From positions 2,418,001 through 2,482,000 of the forward strand of contig OZ244029.1 in NCBI GenBank assembly GCA_965214945.1: a stretch of 64,000 nucleotides of DNA, written 5' to 3'. Positions 44,202 through 53,104 of this stretch are shown here, one piece after another. The notes beneath the pieces are model-generated. The model did not search any database and was not told the DNA's origin. It worked only from the letters and a program-made list of their open reading frames with translations. The stretch comes from JAAXHB01 sp965214945. Lineage in GTDB: Bacteria > Actinomycetota > Acidimicrobiia > Acidimicrobiales > Aldehydirespiratoraceae. Within the stretch, counting starts at the first letter, position 1, and every line of letters begins with the position of its first letter. The translations under genes and the position numbers were made by a program.

Positions 44202-45824
44202 CTACAGGTCATCGATCCACTCCCAGAGGACCGGATCGTCGGCGCAGGAGGTGTCGGGTTTGTTCTGCGGGTTGGCTGCGAACTCGTCGACTATCCGGCT
44301 TGCGCAGTCGTCGCCGGCCCAGACGCCGTGGCTGCGGCCTTCGAGCACCACCAGCGTGGCGTTCGGCAGACCCTCAGCGGCCTGGGCGGCCAACTCCGGC
44401 GGAGTGATCGGGTCGTACCGGCCCGACAGCAGCAGCACGGGCAGGTCGCTGGTCACCGGAGCTACCGCAAACGGCGCAGATGCGGGCACGTCCCAAAGAT
44501 CGCACAGCTCCTCCAGGTCGTGGTCCAAAATCGCCTCCTCGAAGGCGCGCAGGCCCGGCGGCAGCCCCGAAGAAAATGGCAGACGATCGGCGCAGGTGGC
44601 GGCGAGGTACGTGCCCTCGCTGGATTGGAGCACCGAGGAGGCGCTGACCAGCACCCCGAGTTGCGCTATCCACAGGGCGGCGTCTTCATCGCCTTTGGCC
44701 AGCCCGGCCAGCGCCGCTGGGATCGCGGGGATCACCGCATCGATGTAGAGGAACTGAAACACCAAACCCGCCAGCGAAGCCCCATCGATCGAGACATCCA
44801 CAGCCTCGCCGAGAGGCACGGGCCCGCCGAGAGGCGACTCGAAAGCAGTCAGGCTCACGACCAGCGGAGAGTCGTTCAAACGCTGGATCAGGTCGTCCAC
44901 GGTCGCGTTCAAGTCGCCCACCGTGACCGAGCAGTCGGCGTCTGCGGAGCAGGAGTCGTGAAGTTCGTCGAGCGCACGACGGGCCGAGAAGGCCACCGAA
45001 GCGTCCAGGTCGATGTCGGGAGGGAAGACGCCGTCGAGCACAGCACCAGCCAGCCCGTCGGGCGGGTCTCGTAATATCTCCAAGGCGATGGTGGTTCCGT
45101 AGCTCACGCCGTAGAGGAGCCAGCGGTCATAGCCCAAAGCCGCCATCACGTCCGCCACGTCGGCGGCATGGGCGGCGGTGTGGGTGTGATCCAACACGGG
45201 ATGGTCGGCGAGACGCTCAGAACACCAGCTGTAGGCCTCAAGCTCGATCTCTTCGGCCTCGGTGCTGTCAGCGGACAGCAGCTCCAAGAAGACCTCGTCG
45301 AATTCTTCGCAGTTGAAGTCCACCGAGCCGAAGCCCGTGCCGCGCTGGTCGATGAACACCTGCGTGTAGGGCTGTCTCGGGTAGTACAAGGGCAGATCGC
45401 TGCTGGCGCCACCCGGACCGCCCTGCAGCACAGCCATGGGTACGGCACCCTCGCGGTCGTCGTTGCCCGGCCAGATCAGGACGCTGATGTCGGTGGTGCC
45501 CAGGCTTGGTTTGGCCCTGTCGATGGGCACTGTGGCCAAGGCGCAGTCGAAGTCGAAGGCGGCAGTCTGGTAGAGCCAGCGATCGGGGCAGTCCACCAGC
45601 ACAATTGTCGTAAGCGACGCCGAGCCGGCCTCGATCGCAGCGTCTAAGCCGGTCGCCTCGTCGTCAGCGGCTGCCTCGCCGTCCGCCCGATCGGCGTCAG
45701 CTGCGGCCGCTCCGGCCGGGTCGGCATCAGCGACGGCCTCGCCCGCCGAATCGGACAGATTGTCGGAGCATGAGGCCGCGACCAGCGCAGCAACCACCAG
45801 CGCCGCAGCGACACGCCGCCTCAT
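44202..45824 (-). CDS. Secreted TAP-like alpha/beta-hydrolase lipoprotein
   Basis: About 540 residues from ATG 45824. The signal peptide has lipobox AALVAASC, then an Ala/Asp-rich linker. The hydrolase core shows AVLQGGPGGASSD (oxyanion region with the GGPG of proline-iminopeptidase relatives), FIDQRGTGFGSVDFNC, and LLYGVSYGTTIALEIL with nucleophile Ser in GVSYGT. The C-terminal TAP-like segment has LLLSGRYDPITPPELA (Asp) and EGRSHGVW (His). It probably cleaves peptides or esters at the cell surface. Confidence 0.85.
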   Translation of the reverse strand: MRRRVAAALVVAALVAASCSDNLSDSAGEAVADADPAGAAAADADRADGEAAADDEATGLDAAIEAGSASLTTIVLVDCPDRWLYQTAAFDFDCALATVPIDRAKPSLGTTDISVLIWPGNDDREGAVPMAVLQGGPGGASSDLPLYYPRQPYTQVFIDQRGTGFGSVDFNCEEFDEVFLELLSADSTEAEEIELEAYSWCSERLADHPVLDHTHTAAHAADVADVMAALGYDRWLLYGVSYGTTIALEILRDPPDGLAGAVLDGVFPPDIDLDASVAFSARRALDELHDSCSADADCSVTVGDLNATVDDLIQRLNDSPLVVSLTAFESPLGGPVPLGEAVDVSIDGASLAGLVFQFLYIDAVIPAIPAALAGLAKGDEDAALWIAQLGVLVSASSVLQSSEGTYLAATCADRLPFSSGLPPGLRAFEEAILDHDLEELCDLWDVPASAPFAVAPVTSDLPVLLLSGRYDPITPPELAAQAAEGLPNATLVVLEGRSHGVWAGDDCASRIVDEFAANPQNKPDTSCADDPVLWEWIDDL

Positions 45825-46018
45825 GCTATTCACCACGCGCCCTAACAGTGGTCGGGGCTGCCTTTCGGATCGGCATAAAGACCGAAACTCCAAGTGGGCC
45901 CGTAACAGTGGCCGGGGATACCCAAAGCCGCGTGGGAGCCGGTCCTTTCATCAGGTGGCCCGCGTAGGCATTGAGAGCCCAGTCGCTAGACACCGCATCG
46001 GTGCCAGCGCAGATGTCT

Positions 46019-46750
46019 TCACCAGAGCTGGTCGGTGTAGGCGTCCGTACCAACGATGGTGGGACGAAACGGCGCAGCGAAGACTGTCTCAGCGACTTCA
46101 GCCCGCCGGAGCCCGGTCGCGTATTCGCGGAAGCGGTGCCACACAGAACTCGGCTCGCTGTCGCAGAAGAACATCTGGATTTGGCGTTCGGGCGGGCCCG
46201 GCGGTGTTCCCAGGTCCATCGGCGCCCGGCCGGTGACGCCATCTGAGGCGTTTATGTAGCGCCATGACACCATCGACGCCACCGCTGAGCCGTCCATCAG
46301 GCCAGGCAGCGCCTCGGCTCGCAGATAATCGTTGAGGTCGTCGGCAGTTGTATTACCTGCGGGATCGACCGCGAGCACAGCGAGGCCCTTGTAGGGGTGG
46401 TCGAGGGCCAGCGCAATCGGCACCGGGTCATGGTCGCGGTAGTGCGACCACGGCTCATGCAACAACACCGTGTGGGCGTGAACGCGCTCGGCGAAGCCTC
46501 GGCCGTCCTGGTAGAGCTCGACCACCTGATCGATAGCCCACGCGAAATGCTCGTCGTGGCGGCCTTCAAGCACCCAGTACACCGCCAGGTACGAGCCCGC
46601 GTCCACCGGCGACGCCAGCGGCGAGTCTGCCGGGAAGCGGAGGTCTTTCAGGTCGCGGGTGGCCACCCAGCGCCGGCCCGAGAAAAGCCACGGCCCCACG
46701 AGGCAGCCGGCGTAGAAGTGGTCGCGCTCATACCAGCGGTTGTAGGCCAC
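46019..46750 (-). CDS. Uncharacterised protein
   Basis: 243 residues from GTG 46750. The open frame continues upstream as FTLVDPKRGHE without a usual start codon, which suggests that the true start may be a rare CTG or that the 5' end is damaged. The opening YNRWYERDHFYAGCLVGPW resembles EthD-like small ferredoxin-fold proteins, in which a Y-N-x-W-Y-x-x-x-H pattern begins the domain. A second similar stretch is not obvious. Downstream of the LysR gene on the same strand. Confidence 0.5.
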   Translation of the reverse strand: MAYNRWYERDHFYAGCLVGPWLFSGRRWVATRDLKDLRFPADSPLASPVDAGSYLAVYWVLEGRHDEHFAWAIDQVVELYQDGRGFAERVHAHTVLLHEPWSHYRDHDPVPIALALDHPYKGLAVLAVDPAGNTTADDLNDYLRAEALPGLMDGSAVASMVSWRYINASDGVTGRAPMDLGTPPGPPERQIQMFFCDSEPSSVWHRFREYATGLRRAEVAETVFAAPFRPTIVGTDAYTDQLW

Positions 46751-46857
46751 CTCGTGGCCCCGCTTTGGGTCGACCAGCGTGAACAGGCAGCTCCCCGCTC
46801 GAATAGGATGGGTGTTCAGAGTTTGGCTCCCTTTGCTCCATCGCCGGGTGGGCTACT

Positions 46858-47748
46858 CTACCCGCTCGACCGAAGCGCTCTAGAAGGCCGGAGCGCTTCG
46901 GAAAGCCGCTGCGCAGCCGGATTCAGGCCTGCACCCTGCCGGCGCGCGATCACCAGCCGTCGCCGGACCAGCACACGGGCCCGAGTCAGCGGCTGATCCG
47001 TCAGCCCGCCGGGCCCGGCCTGCACGACAGGCAGCACCGTCCATCCCACACCCAGCCGCACCATCTTGCGCAACACCTCCGGGTGATGCGATTCGGCCAC
47101 CACGTCAACCGGCGCGCCCGCGGACTTGAGCGCCTCCTCAGTCACAGCCCTGGTGTGCGAGCCCTTTGGAAACAGCACCCAAGGCCCCCAGTTGCTGCTC
47201 GGCCCGGCTCGGGCGCGCCCGTCGGGAGCGTAGAGGCCCAGTGCCTCGCTCAGCAGCGGCTCGACGGTGATGCCCCGCGGCAGGTTGGGCGGCTCGACGC
47301 ACACCGCCAGATCCAAAGCACCTGCTCTGAGTTCGTCGAGCAGGTCGGCCGAAGGCGCCACACGCAGAAGCAGTCTCAGACCGGGACGCTCCGCTCGGAA
47401 GCGGCTCAGAGCCTCGTGGTGATGGTGCACGATGCAGACGTCGATCATTCCCAGCCGCAGGCGCCCAGCGCCTGCGGTGCGGACGTGATACGCCCATTCG
47501 GCGAGGTCGGTGGTCTGCGCCACGACCTGCCTGGCGTGGTCCAGCACGGGCCGCGCATCGGCGCGGAGCACACGACGGCGGCCCTGCCTGTCGAACAGCG
47601 CCACACCGACACGGCGCTCCAGCTCCGCAAGCCCCTGAGACAGCGCTGAGGGGCTCACCCCCACCCGAGCCGCGGCCAAGGCGAACGTGTCGGCCTCAGC
47701 AACAGCCACCAGATACTCCAGCTGACGGATCGACAAGTCGGGCAACAC
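46858..47748 (-). CDS. LysR-family transcriptional regulator
   Basis: 296 residues. N-terminal winged helix-turn-helix: LEYLVAVAEADTFALAAARVGVSPSALSQGLAELE (quoted here as LEYLVAVAE and VSPSALSQGLAELE), then RVGVALFDRQGRR. The effector domain begins near residue 90. It is divergent from ino1 with 70 bp between, so ino1 is its likely target along with itself. Confidence 0.9.
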   Translation of the reverse strand: MLPDLSIRQLEYLVAVAEADTFALAAARVGVSPSALSQGLAELERRVGVALFDRQGRRRVLRADARPVLDHARQVVAQTTDLAEWAYHVRTAGAGRLRLGMIDVCIVHHHHEALSRFRAERPGLRLLLRVAPSADLLDELRAGALDLAVCVEPPNLPRGITVEPLLSEALGLYAPDGRARAGPSSNWGPWVLFPKGSHTRAVTEEALKSAGAPVDVVAESHHPEVLRKMVRLGVGWTVLPVVQAGPGGLTDQPLTRARVLVRRRLVIARRQGAGLNPAAQRLSEALRPSRALRSSG

Positions 47749-47779
47749 CCCGAGCAGGTTAGTTAAGTCTTACTTCATA

Positions 47780-47798
47780 ATTGAGGGATTATCTCAAT
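47780..47798. promoter_or_regulatory. LysR-type dyad in the ino1 promoter
   Basis: ATTGAG (47780-47785) and CTCAAT (47793-47798) are perfect inverted repeats separated by 7 bp, in the 70-bp space between the divergent LysR and ino1 genes. The spacing gives a T-N11-A box, as bound by LysR regulators. It sits 21 bp before the ino1 start, so it may repress. Confidence 0.6.
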
Positions 47799-47818
47799 GA
47801 ACGCTTACTGTCAGTCCC

Positions 47819-49204
47819 ATGACGACAGGCATTGCGACAGGCACCGATCCGCAAGACGCCGCAGCCGCGGGTCTGCGCGCCACCACAAGCCGGCCCGTGG
47901 CTCGGGAGATCGCACCGGCCGGAGGACGCCTCGGAGTGCTCACTCCCGGCATGGGTGCGGTGGCCTCCACGTTCGTTGCCGGCGTGCTGGCAGCCCGCGG
48001 GGGCCTCGGCCCGCCCATCGGTTCGATCAGCCAGATGGCCCACATCCGCCTCGGCGCCAAGGCCGAGGGCCGCAACCCGCTCATCCGCGACTTCGTGCCG
48101 CTGGCCGGCCTCGACGATCTCGTGTTCGGCGGCTGGGACCCCCTGTCGGCAAACGTGCTCGAGGCGGCCCGCACCTGCGGCGTGCTCAACGAGCAAGACC
48201 TGAACCCCATTTCCGCGGAGATGGAAGGCGTGGTGGCCATGGACGCGGTGTTCGACCGGCGTTGGGTCTCGCGGCTCGACGGCGTGAGAGTGAAGAAGGC
48301 CGCATCGAAATGGGATCAGGCTCTGGCCCTGATCAACGACATCGAGGCTTTCCGGGTCGCCAACGACTGCGACCGCTTGGTGATGGTCTGGTGCGGTTCC
48401 ACGGAGGCGTTCTCTGAGCCGTCGGCTGTGCATGAGTCGGTGGCGTCGTTCGAAGCCGGACTGGCCGTCGACCACGCCGACATCGCCCCCAGCCAGATCT
48501 ACGCTTACGCGGCCCTGCAGTGTGACGTGCCTTTCGCCAACGGTGCTCCCAACCTCACCGTCGATCTGCCATGGGCGCGGGAACTGGCTCGAACCAGGGG
48601 CGTGCCCATCGCCGGTAAGGACTTCAAGACCGGACAGACCTTGCTGAAGACGATGCTGGCCCCCGGCTTCAAGGCTCGGATGCTGGGCTTGAGAGGCTGG
48701 TATTCCACGAACATTCTCGGCAACCGCGACGGTGAGGTGCTAGATGCTCCGGAGAACTTCAAGAGCAAGGAGGTGTCGAAGCTAGGTGTGCTCGACACGA
48801 TCCTGCAGCCCGGCGTGTACCCCGACCTCTACGACGAGATCCACCACGTGGTGCGCATCAACTACTACCCGCCCCGGGGCGACAACAAGGAGGGGTGGGA
48901 CAACATCGACATCTTCGGCTGGCTGGGCTATCCGATGCAAATCAAGATCGACTTCTTGTGCCGGGACTCGATCCTGGCCGCGCCCATCGTGCTCGACCTG
49001 GCGCTGTTCATGGACCTGGCGGCCCGCGCCGGAGTGTCAGGCGTGCAGGAGTGGCTGAGCTTCTACTTCAAGGCACCTCAGCCGAGCCTCCCGGAGAGAG
49101 AGGCCGATGTTGAGCACGACCTGTTCATCCAACAGACCAAGCTGAAGAACACCCTTCGGGAGTGGATGGGCGAGACTCCCGTCACCCACAGCGAGGCCGG
49201 CTGA
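47819..49204 (+). CDS. ino1: Myo-inositol-1-phosphate synthase family protein
   Basis: NAD-dependent conversion of glucose-6-phosphate to inositol-1-phosphate, the first step to inositol lipids and mycothiol. The 461-residue protein has the N-terminal Gly-rich LGVLTPGMGAVAST. Family signatures are IAGKDFKTGQTLLKTML, STNILGNRDGEVLD, and IDFLCRDSILAAPIVLDLALF with the catalytic Lys region. Slightly longer than actinobacterial Ino1 of about 360 residues, closer to the longer bacterial group. Start ATG 47819. The 3' end is partly copied at 51421, beyond the restriction island. Confidence 0.9.
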   Translation: MTTGIATGTDPQDAAAAGLRATTSRPVAREIAPAGGRLGVLTPGMGAVASTFVAGVLAARGGLGPPIGSISQMAHIRLGAKAEGRNPLIRDFVPLAGLDDLVFGGWDPLSANVLEAARTCGVLNEQDLNPISAEMEGVVAMDAVFDRRWVSRLDGVRVKKAASKWDQALALINDIEAFRVANDCDRLVMVWCGSTEAFSEPSAVHESVASFEAGLAVDHADIAPSQIYAYAALQCDVPFANGAPNLTVDLPWARELARTRGVPIAGKDFKTGQTLLKTMLAPGFKARMLGLRGWYSTNILGNRDGEVLDAPENFKSKEVSKLGVLDTILQPGVYPDLYDEIHHVVRINYYPPRGDNKEGWDNIDIFGWLGYPMQIKIDFLCRDSILAAPIVLDLALFMDLAARAGVSGVQEWLSFYFKAPQPSLPEREADVEHDLFIQQTKLKNTLREWMGETPVTHSEAG

Positions 49205-49215
49205 CCCCTCGCCCA
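49188..49215 (+). repeat. Left direct repeat, ino1 3' end
   Basis: ACAGCGAGGCCGGCTGACCC and the next eight bases, spanning the ino1 stop codon, recur imperfectly at 51421-51447. The two copies bracket the AT-rich restriction-modification island. Confidence 0.7.
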
Positions 49216-49358
49216 CCACAAGGTACGGCTCAGACGGAGGCCTGCTGAGCCAGTTACGAGCGCTCGGCCAGGCTCAACTTGACCCGCTGCCTCCCTACAG
49301 TGTGATCTACAGCTGGACTACGAAGCCCGTCCGCCATCTCCCTTTGACGAGGATAATC

Positions 49359-50080
49359 ATGCCTGACTTCGATCGATTTGAGAGACTAGTCATAGCAGCA
49401 ATGACAGCTGCACCTGAAGACCTACCAGATATCCATCAAGAGGTGTCCCGAATCCCGCAGATCAACAGACCCAAATTCTATAAGGGCCTCCAATCAAACA
49501 GATTAGCAGCATGGATAGAACAAACAGATTAGCAGCATGGATAGAAACTGCGAGAGATTATCTAAACTCACTTGGATACCCATATAATATCTTGAGATCT
49601 AATAATAACAATCAACAAGGTATGGATCTATTAGTAGTCACCACAAATCAGCAGATCGAACTAAAGACAGGGAAAGTTACAGATGCTAATTTGGGACTAG
49701 GAACTCTCATGTGGGCATTTGATGATGCGGAGGAAAGGATAAAGTACATCTTAAATACCTCTATGAAAGAGCGCATAGAACTAGCAAACGCTAATGACTT
49801 TGGTAGAGTCATACAAAACCAGATTGAGACTATGGTAGAACTTGGCAAATTCTTCAAATCCCAGCTGACGGAGGGAAGAGATGCCCCTCACAAACTTTCT
49901 ATCCTAGCTAGATGTGTTGCTAGAGGTATCACAAGACTTGAGGCGATGAAGACGCTAGAAACCATACCAGAGGAAAAGTGGAATGTTCCTATCATTTTAC
50001 ATACTGATAGGAAATTCGGCTGGGTGAAAGTGGACCGTCCGTTAGTATTCACACGGGCAATAGGTGTGTCAGTTCTGTAG
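49359..50080 (+). pseudogene. Type II restriction endonuclease, PD-(D/E)XK, frameshifted by tandem duplication
   Basis: ATG 49359 has GACGAGG upstream. The first 46 codons (PDFDRFERLVIAAM to YKGLQSNRLAAWIE) run into an exact 26-bp tandem duplication at 49495-49546, which shifts the frame and ends this segment at 49532. After the second copy the same protein continues in frame 2: ARDYLNSLGYPYNILRS, then GMDLLVVTTNQQIELKTGK. Removing one copy gives one uninterrupted 231-residue protein with D81, E92 and K94 as the PD-ExK nuclease triad. An ATG inside each copy (49511, 49537) could start a truncated protein that keeps the catalytic site. AT-rich, like the convergent methyltransferase, with which it overlaps by 32 bp at the 3' ends. 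Confidence 0.72.
49495..49546. repeat. Exact 26-bp tandem duplication inside the endonuclease gene
   Basis: Copy 1 is 49495-49520 and copy 2 is 49521-49546, identical at all 26 positions (CAAACAGATTAGCAGCATGG plus six bases). Twenty-six is not a multiple of three, so the second copy changes the reading frame; losing one restores it. Confidence 0.95.
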
Positions 50081-51263
50081 CAGAAATCTGGGTGTTGCCG
50101 GTCAACATTCTGGCTCTAGCTAGTACTGACGGTGCTCGAAGAGCCTCTAGCAAGCAGTTCCATCCGACCGACGCTTCAAACTGACCATGTCGACGGATCA
50201 CGTTCACATGGTTCTCACCGACGAATTTATAATCCTCAGGAATAAGAGCACATCGCAGCTCCCCTGCGCCTACCGAGCCGGTGATTCGGTTGATCACGAT
50301 AGCAGGTCCTATCAAGGCAGGCTTTGTAGTCTCAATATACTGAGGTCTCTTGTGATTCTCAGCCAGACGGACCGTATCAGCAATGTTGTGGGCCCATATT
50401 AGCGGAACACTGCTCGACGTTCTTGTTCGCTTCAAATGCTGCTTGTTTTGATTCCATACGATTGTCCCTGTAACAGCTTCATAACCAAGTGAATACAGTG
50501 TATTATTTTTAGAGAAAGAGTCTGCCAGTGCCTCACTACTATTGGAGAATATCACACGTCGGAACCCAATATTTGGATATGATACCTCGAAACTATACTT
50601 GTCTGAGTTATCTCGACCCTTACGAAGTACTAGAAGTTGTACAGGAGTCTGAGCTTGGTCAAACAGATCTGGTTGAGTATATATCTCAAGAAATTCGATG
50701 GCACATTGTCGAACTATATAATCCCGCAATTTGGAGAAATAAGCACCACTGTTCATCGATGGAGGAACAACATAAGCTAGTTGACCTCCATCCCGTAAGA
50801 TGTCGAGACCGGCTTGAAAAAATAGGGCAAAGATATTGGCTCGTCCGGAGATTACTTGACTAAAGTGTGCCCGTACTTCCTTCGGTAACTTGAGTTGAAA
50901 ATAAGGAGGATTTCCAATGACTAGATCAAATCTATCGCCAAGGTAAGGATCGAGAGCCGATCGCTTTGTCAGCACTGCTTCTGGAACTGTATCACCTGCT
51001 ACAGCCAGTATCTTAGAATCAATATCCCAGCCGTGTATCTCACACTCAGGCTCCCGATCGAGGATGGACCGTAGAAACTCCCCTGTCCCAACCCCAGGAT
51101 CTAGAACACGTATTCCAGGCCACAAGTCACATTGGTCTATCAGGCTCTCCCTAAGCACCTTCGGCGTCATGAACTGACCCAACTTCTTTCGATGAGAAAT
51201 CGGGGTGTCCTCGATCCACCGGCGGGTGTTGGAAGATAGCTCCTGGTTGGCTATGCACACCAA
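50049..51263 (-). CDS. N6-adenine DNA methyltransferase of a type II R-M system
   Basis: 404 residues. KLGQFMTP (28-34) is the N-terminal signature of gamma-class enzymes. Motif I is VLDPGVGTGEFL (53-64), with a DID following at about 80. Motif IV NPPY (118-121) is the catalytic loop for adenine N6 transfer. A C-terminal target-recognition region (about 230-404) is less conserved. It protects DNA from the partner endonuclease encoded convergently downstream. Composition is AT-rich against high-GC neighbours, indicating horizontal arrival. GTG 51263 is the most upstream start; the reading frame is intact. Confidence 0.85.
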   Translation of the reverse strand: MVCIANQELSSNTRRWIEDTPISHRKKLGQFMTPKVLRESLIDQCDLWPGIRVLDPGVGTGEFLRSILDREPECEIHGWDIDSKILAVAGDTVPEAVLTKRSALDPYLGDRFDLVIGNPPYFQLKLPKEVRAHFSQVISGRANIFALFFQAGLDILRDGGQLAYVVPPSMNSGAYFSKLRDYIVRQCAIEFLEIYTQPDLFDQAQTPVQLLVLRKGRDNSDKYSFEVSYPNIGFRRVIFSNSSEALADSFSKNNTLYSLGYEAVTGTIVWNQNKQHLKRTRTSSSVPLIWAHNIADTVRLAENHKRPQYIETTKPALIGPAIVINRITGSVGAGELRCALIPEDYKFVGENHVNVIRRHGQFEASVGWNCLLEALRAPSVLARARMLTGNTQISATELTHLLPV

Positions 51264-51420
51264 AGTTCTTCACCACTCTCACGGCAAGCCTATTGAACTA
51301 TCTAGTTCAACACGCCTGCTAGTGTTAGCGGTGGACTTTCTACAAGATTAAGTGAGCAGGCAGTGAAGTGGGCATGCTGCCGATCACCTGAAACGCTGGC
51401 ACAGCAGCCGAGCTTCCCGG

Positions 51421-51447
51421 ACAGCGAGACCGGCTGACCCTCGCCCG
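51421..51447 (+). repeat. Right direct repeat, copy of ino1 3' end
   Basis: ACAGCGAGACCGGCTGACCC and following bases match the ino1 tail at 49188-49215 with one substitution and one missing C, then diverge. It lies just past the methyltransferase gene start, completing the frame around the island. Confidence 0.7.
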
Positions 51448-51454
51448 ACGCAAG

Positions 51455-51511
51455 AGCCACGAACATCGGCTGCGACAAGAAGCGCTGCACCTTGCGAGCC
51501 CGGTTGACCGT
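51455..51511 (-). pseudogene. atpD fragment, ~57 bp
   Basis: On the minus strand this stretch encodes RARKVQRFLSQPMFVA, identical in residues to ATP synthase beta encoded at 60306-60362 in this window. The two DNA segments differ at about two positions. Only this short piece of the 1.4-kb gene is present, so it is a copied scrap. Confidence 0.8.
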
Positions 51512-51517
51512 GCCGAG

Positions 51518-51787
51518 GTGGGCCTATGCGTCTGCGGTAGCGGTATCGGCATCGCCATGGCCACCAACAAGATCGCCAGCCACCGTCCACCACACCACTC
51601 GGCACGTCTTGCCCGCCAGCACAACGGCGGCAACGTGATCTGCGTGAGTGAGCGGCTGACCGGCTTAGAGGTGGCCCGGCGACGCTCTGGGTGCCTGGCT
51701 GGGTGCATTCTTCGAGGGGGATGCCCCTGCACTGTGTGGCGAAGATCGGCCGCCTTGGCGGTGAGACCGGCAAAGAACTTGCCTGAC
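51518..51787 (+). pseudogene. rpiB (ribose-5-phosphate isomerase B) remnant
   Basis: The frame opens VGLCVCGSGIGIAMATNKIAS, the CGTGIG active-site loop and ANK segment of RpiB. SARLARQHNGGNVICV follows, with the HN pair, and TGLEVA. A frameshift later puts VAKIGRLGGETGKELA and the stop into another frame. The N-terminal 60 residues are missing, and some 10 residues between IAS and SARL are lost. It stands directly upstream of the amino-sugar operon, whose pathway could once have included it. Confidence 0.7.
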
Positions 51788-51877
51788 CCGCCATCAACCG
51801 CCCTCAGCCCGGCGCGGTTGGGGCCACACCCCAATCTGAACTTGACAGGGCAGGTTCGTTAAGTACAATTACAAATT

Positions 51878-53104
51878 GTGGGCACCACTCGTAGTCGCTT
51901 CAGCGGATCATCGCCAAGCATCCTGCGCCTGAGAAGCGGGCAGAAGATCGTGGACGCCATGCTCGCGAGTCAGCCTCAGCCGATCTCTCGAGCCGAGATC
52001 GCCCGAGCATCTGAGCTGTCCAAGCCGACGGTGTCCTCGCTGATCGCAGACATGGAGGCCGCAGGACTGGTAAGCGCAACCGAGACGGGTTCGCCTCCGA
52101 AGCGCTCGGGACGCCCAGCCACGCTCTACGAACTCGTCGGCGACTACCGCCTGCTGGTGGCCGCCGACATCGGCGCCACCAAGATTCTCGTGGCTGTCGC
52201 GGACCTGACGGGCAGCATCCTGGTCGAGCGCGAAATCCAGACAGGTCCAGATGCCCAGACCGCACTCGAGCGGTTCATGGATACCGCTACCGACATGCTC
52301 GCCCTCTTTGGCAGCGGCTGCCACAGCATCTGCGTGGGAGTACCGGGCATCTACCGGCCCGGCACAGACCAGGTGCAAGAAGCCCTCAACCTGCCGGGAT
52401 TCGACAACCTGAAACCTCGGTCCCTGCTCGCCGAACGCTTCGGAACAAATGGCGAACGCCTCCAGATGAACATCCACATCGACAACGACGTAAACCTGGC
52501 CGCTCTGGGCGAGCTGAGCCGAAGCGAGCCCGGCGACAGCGACTTCGTCGCAATCTCGGTAGGCACAGGCATCGGCATGGGCATCGTCGCCGGCGGTGAG
52601 CTTTATCGGGGCGGCACAGGATCAGCCGGAGAGATCGGCTCGCTGCTGATGTGGCATCCCGTTTCTGCGACGGCACCGCTGACTCTCGAAGACGTCGCCT
52701 CGGGCCCCGCCTTCTGCAAGCTCTTCGGGCAAGCCATCGAGGGCGGTTGCCGCAGTGAGCTGCCTCCGTGCTCAGACGTGCCAGAGATCCTCGACGCCGC
52801 CAAGCGAGGCGACGAGGCCGCAAGCCGGACCTTGCATCATGTCGCCAGGGCCATGGCCCTGGCCGTGTCGCACGTGTGCCACATCACCGACCCGACACGG
52901 GTGGTGTTCAGCGGCGGCGCCGGTGCAAACCCGGTGTTCGTCGACGCGGTCCGGCTCCACGTCGAGAGGCTGATCAGCAGACCTCCAAGAGTGACAGTGT
53001 CCAAGCTCGGCCACCGAGCCGCACTGATCGGGGCGGTGTCGGTGGCGCTTCGCTCCGTTCGAAACAACCTGGTGGCGCAGACCCTCGGGGGCATCCGGCC
53101 ATGA
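51878..53104 (+). CDS. ROK-family transcriptional regulator
   Basis: 408 residues. The N-terminal winged helix (PISRAEIARASELSKPTVSSLIADMEAAGLV, quoted in part: AEIARASELS, PTVSSLI) is joined to a ROK sugar-kinase fold with ADIGATKI (phosphate loop), SICVGVPG and DNDVNLAALGE. The segment that usually carries GHxxx and the CxCGxxGC zinc site reads AGEIGSLLMWHP with no cysteine cluster, so the kinase and zinc features are lost and it probably only senses a sugar or its phosphate. First gene of the operon; its stop overlaps the next start (ATGA). Confidence 0.85.
   Translation: MGTTRSRFSGSSPSILRLRSGQKIVDAMLASQPQPISRAEIARASELSKPTVSSLIADMEAAGLVSATETGSPPKRSGRPATLYELVGDYRLLVAADIGATKILVAVADLTGSILVEREIQTGPDAQTALERFMDTATDMLALFGSGCHSICVGVPGIYRPGTDQVQEALNLPGFDNLKPRSLLAERFGTNGERLQMNIHIDNDVNLAALGELSRSEPGDSDFVAISVGTGIGMGIVAGGELYRGGTGSAGEIGSLLMWHPVSATAPLTLEDVASGPAFCKLFGQAIEGGCRSELPPCSDVPEILDAAKRGDEAASRTLHHVARAMALAVSHVCHITDPTRVVFSGGAGANPVFVDAVRLHVERLISRPPRVTVSKLGHRAALIGAVSVALRSVRNNLVAQTLGGIRP

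Noticed and set aside
43791..45074. Long plus-strand open frame of more than 400 codons
   Set aside because: It runs antisense to the SDR and the TAP-like hydrolase, has no family pattern, and reflects third-position GC bias of the real genes.
45826..46018. Minus-strand frame ending near the hydrolase gene start
   Set aside because: It overlaps the uncharacterised gene at 46019 out of frame and runs into the hydrolase leader; no family pattern or start signal.
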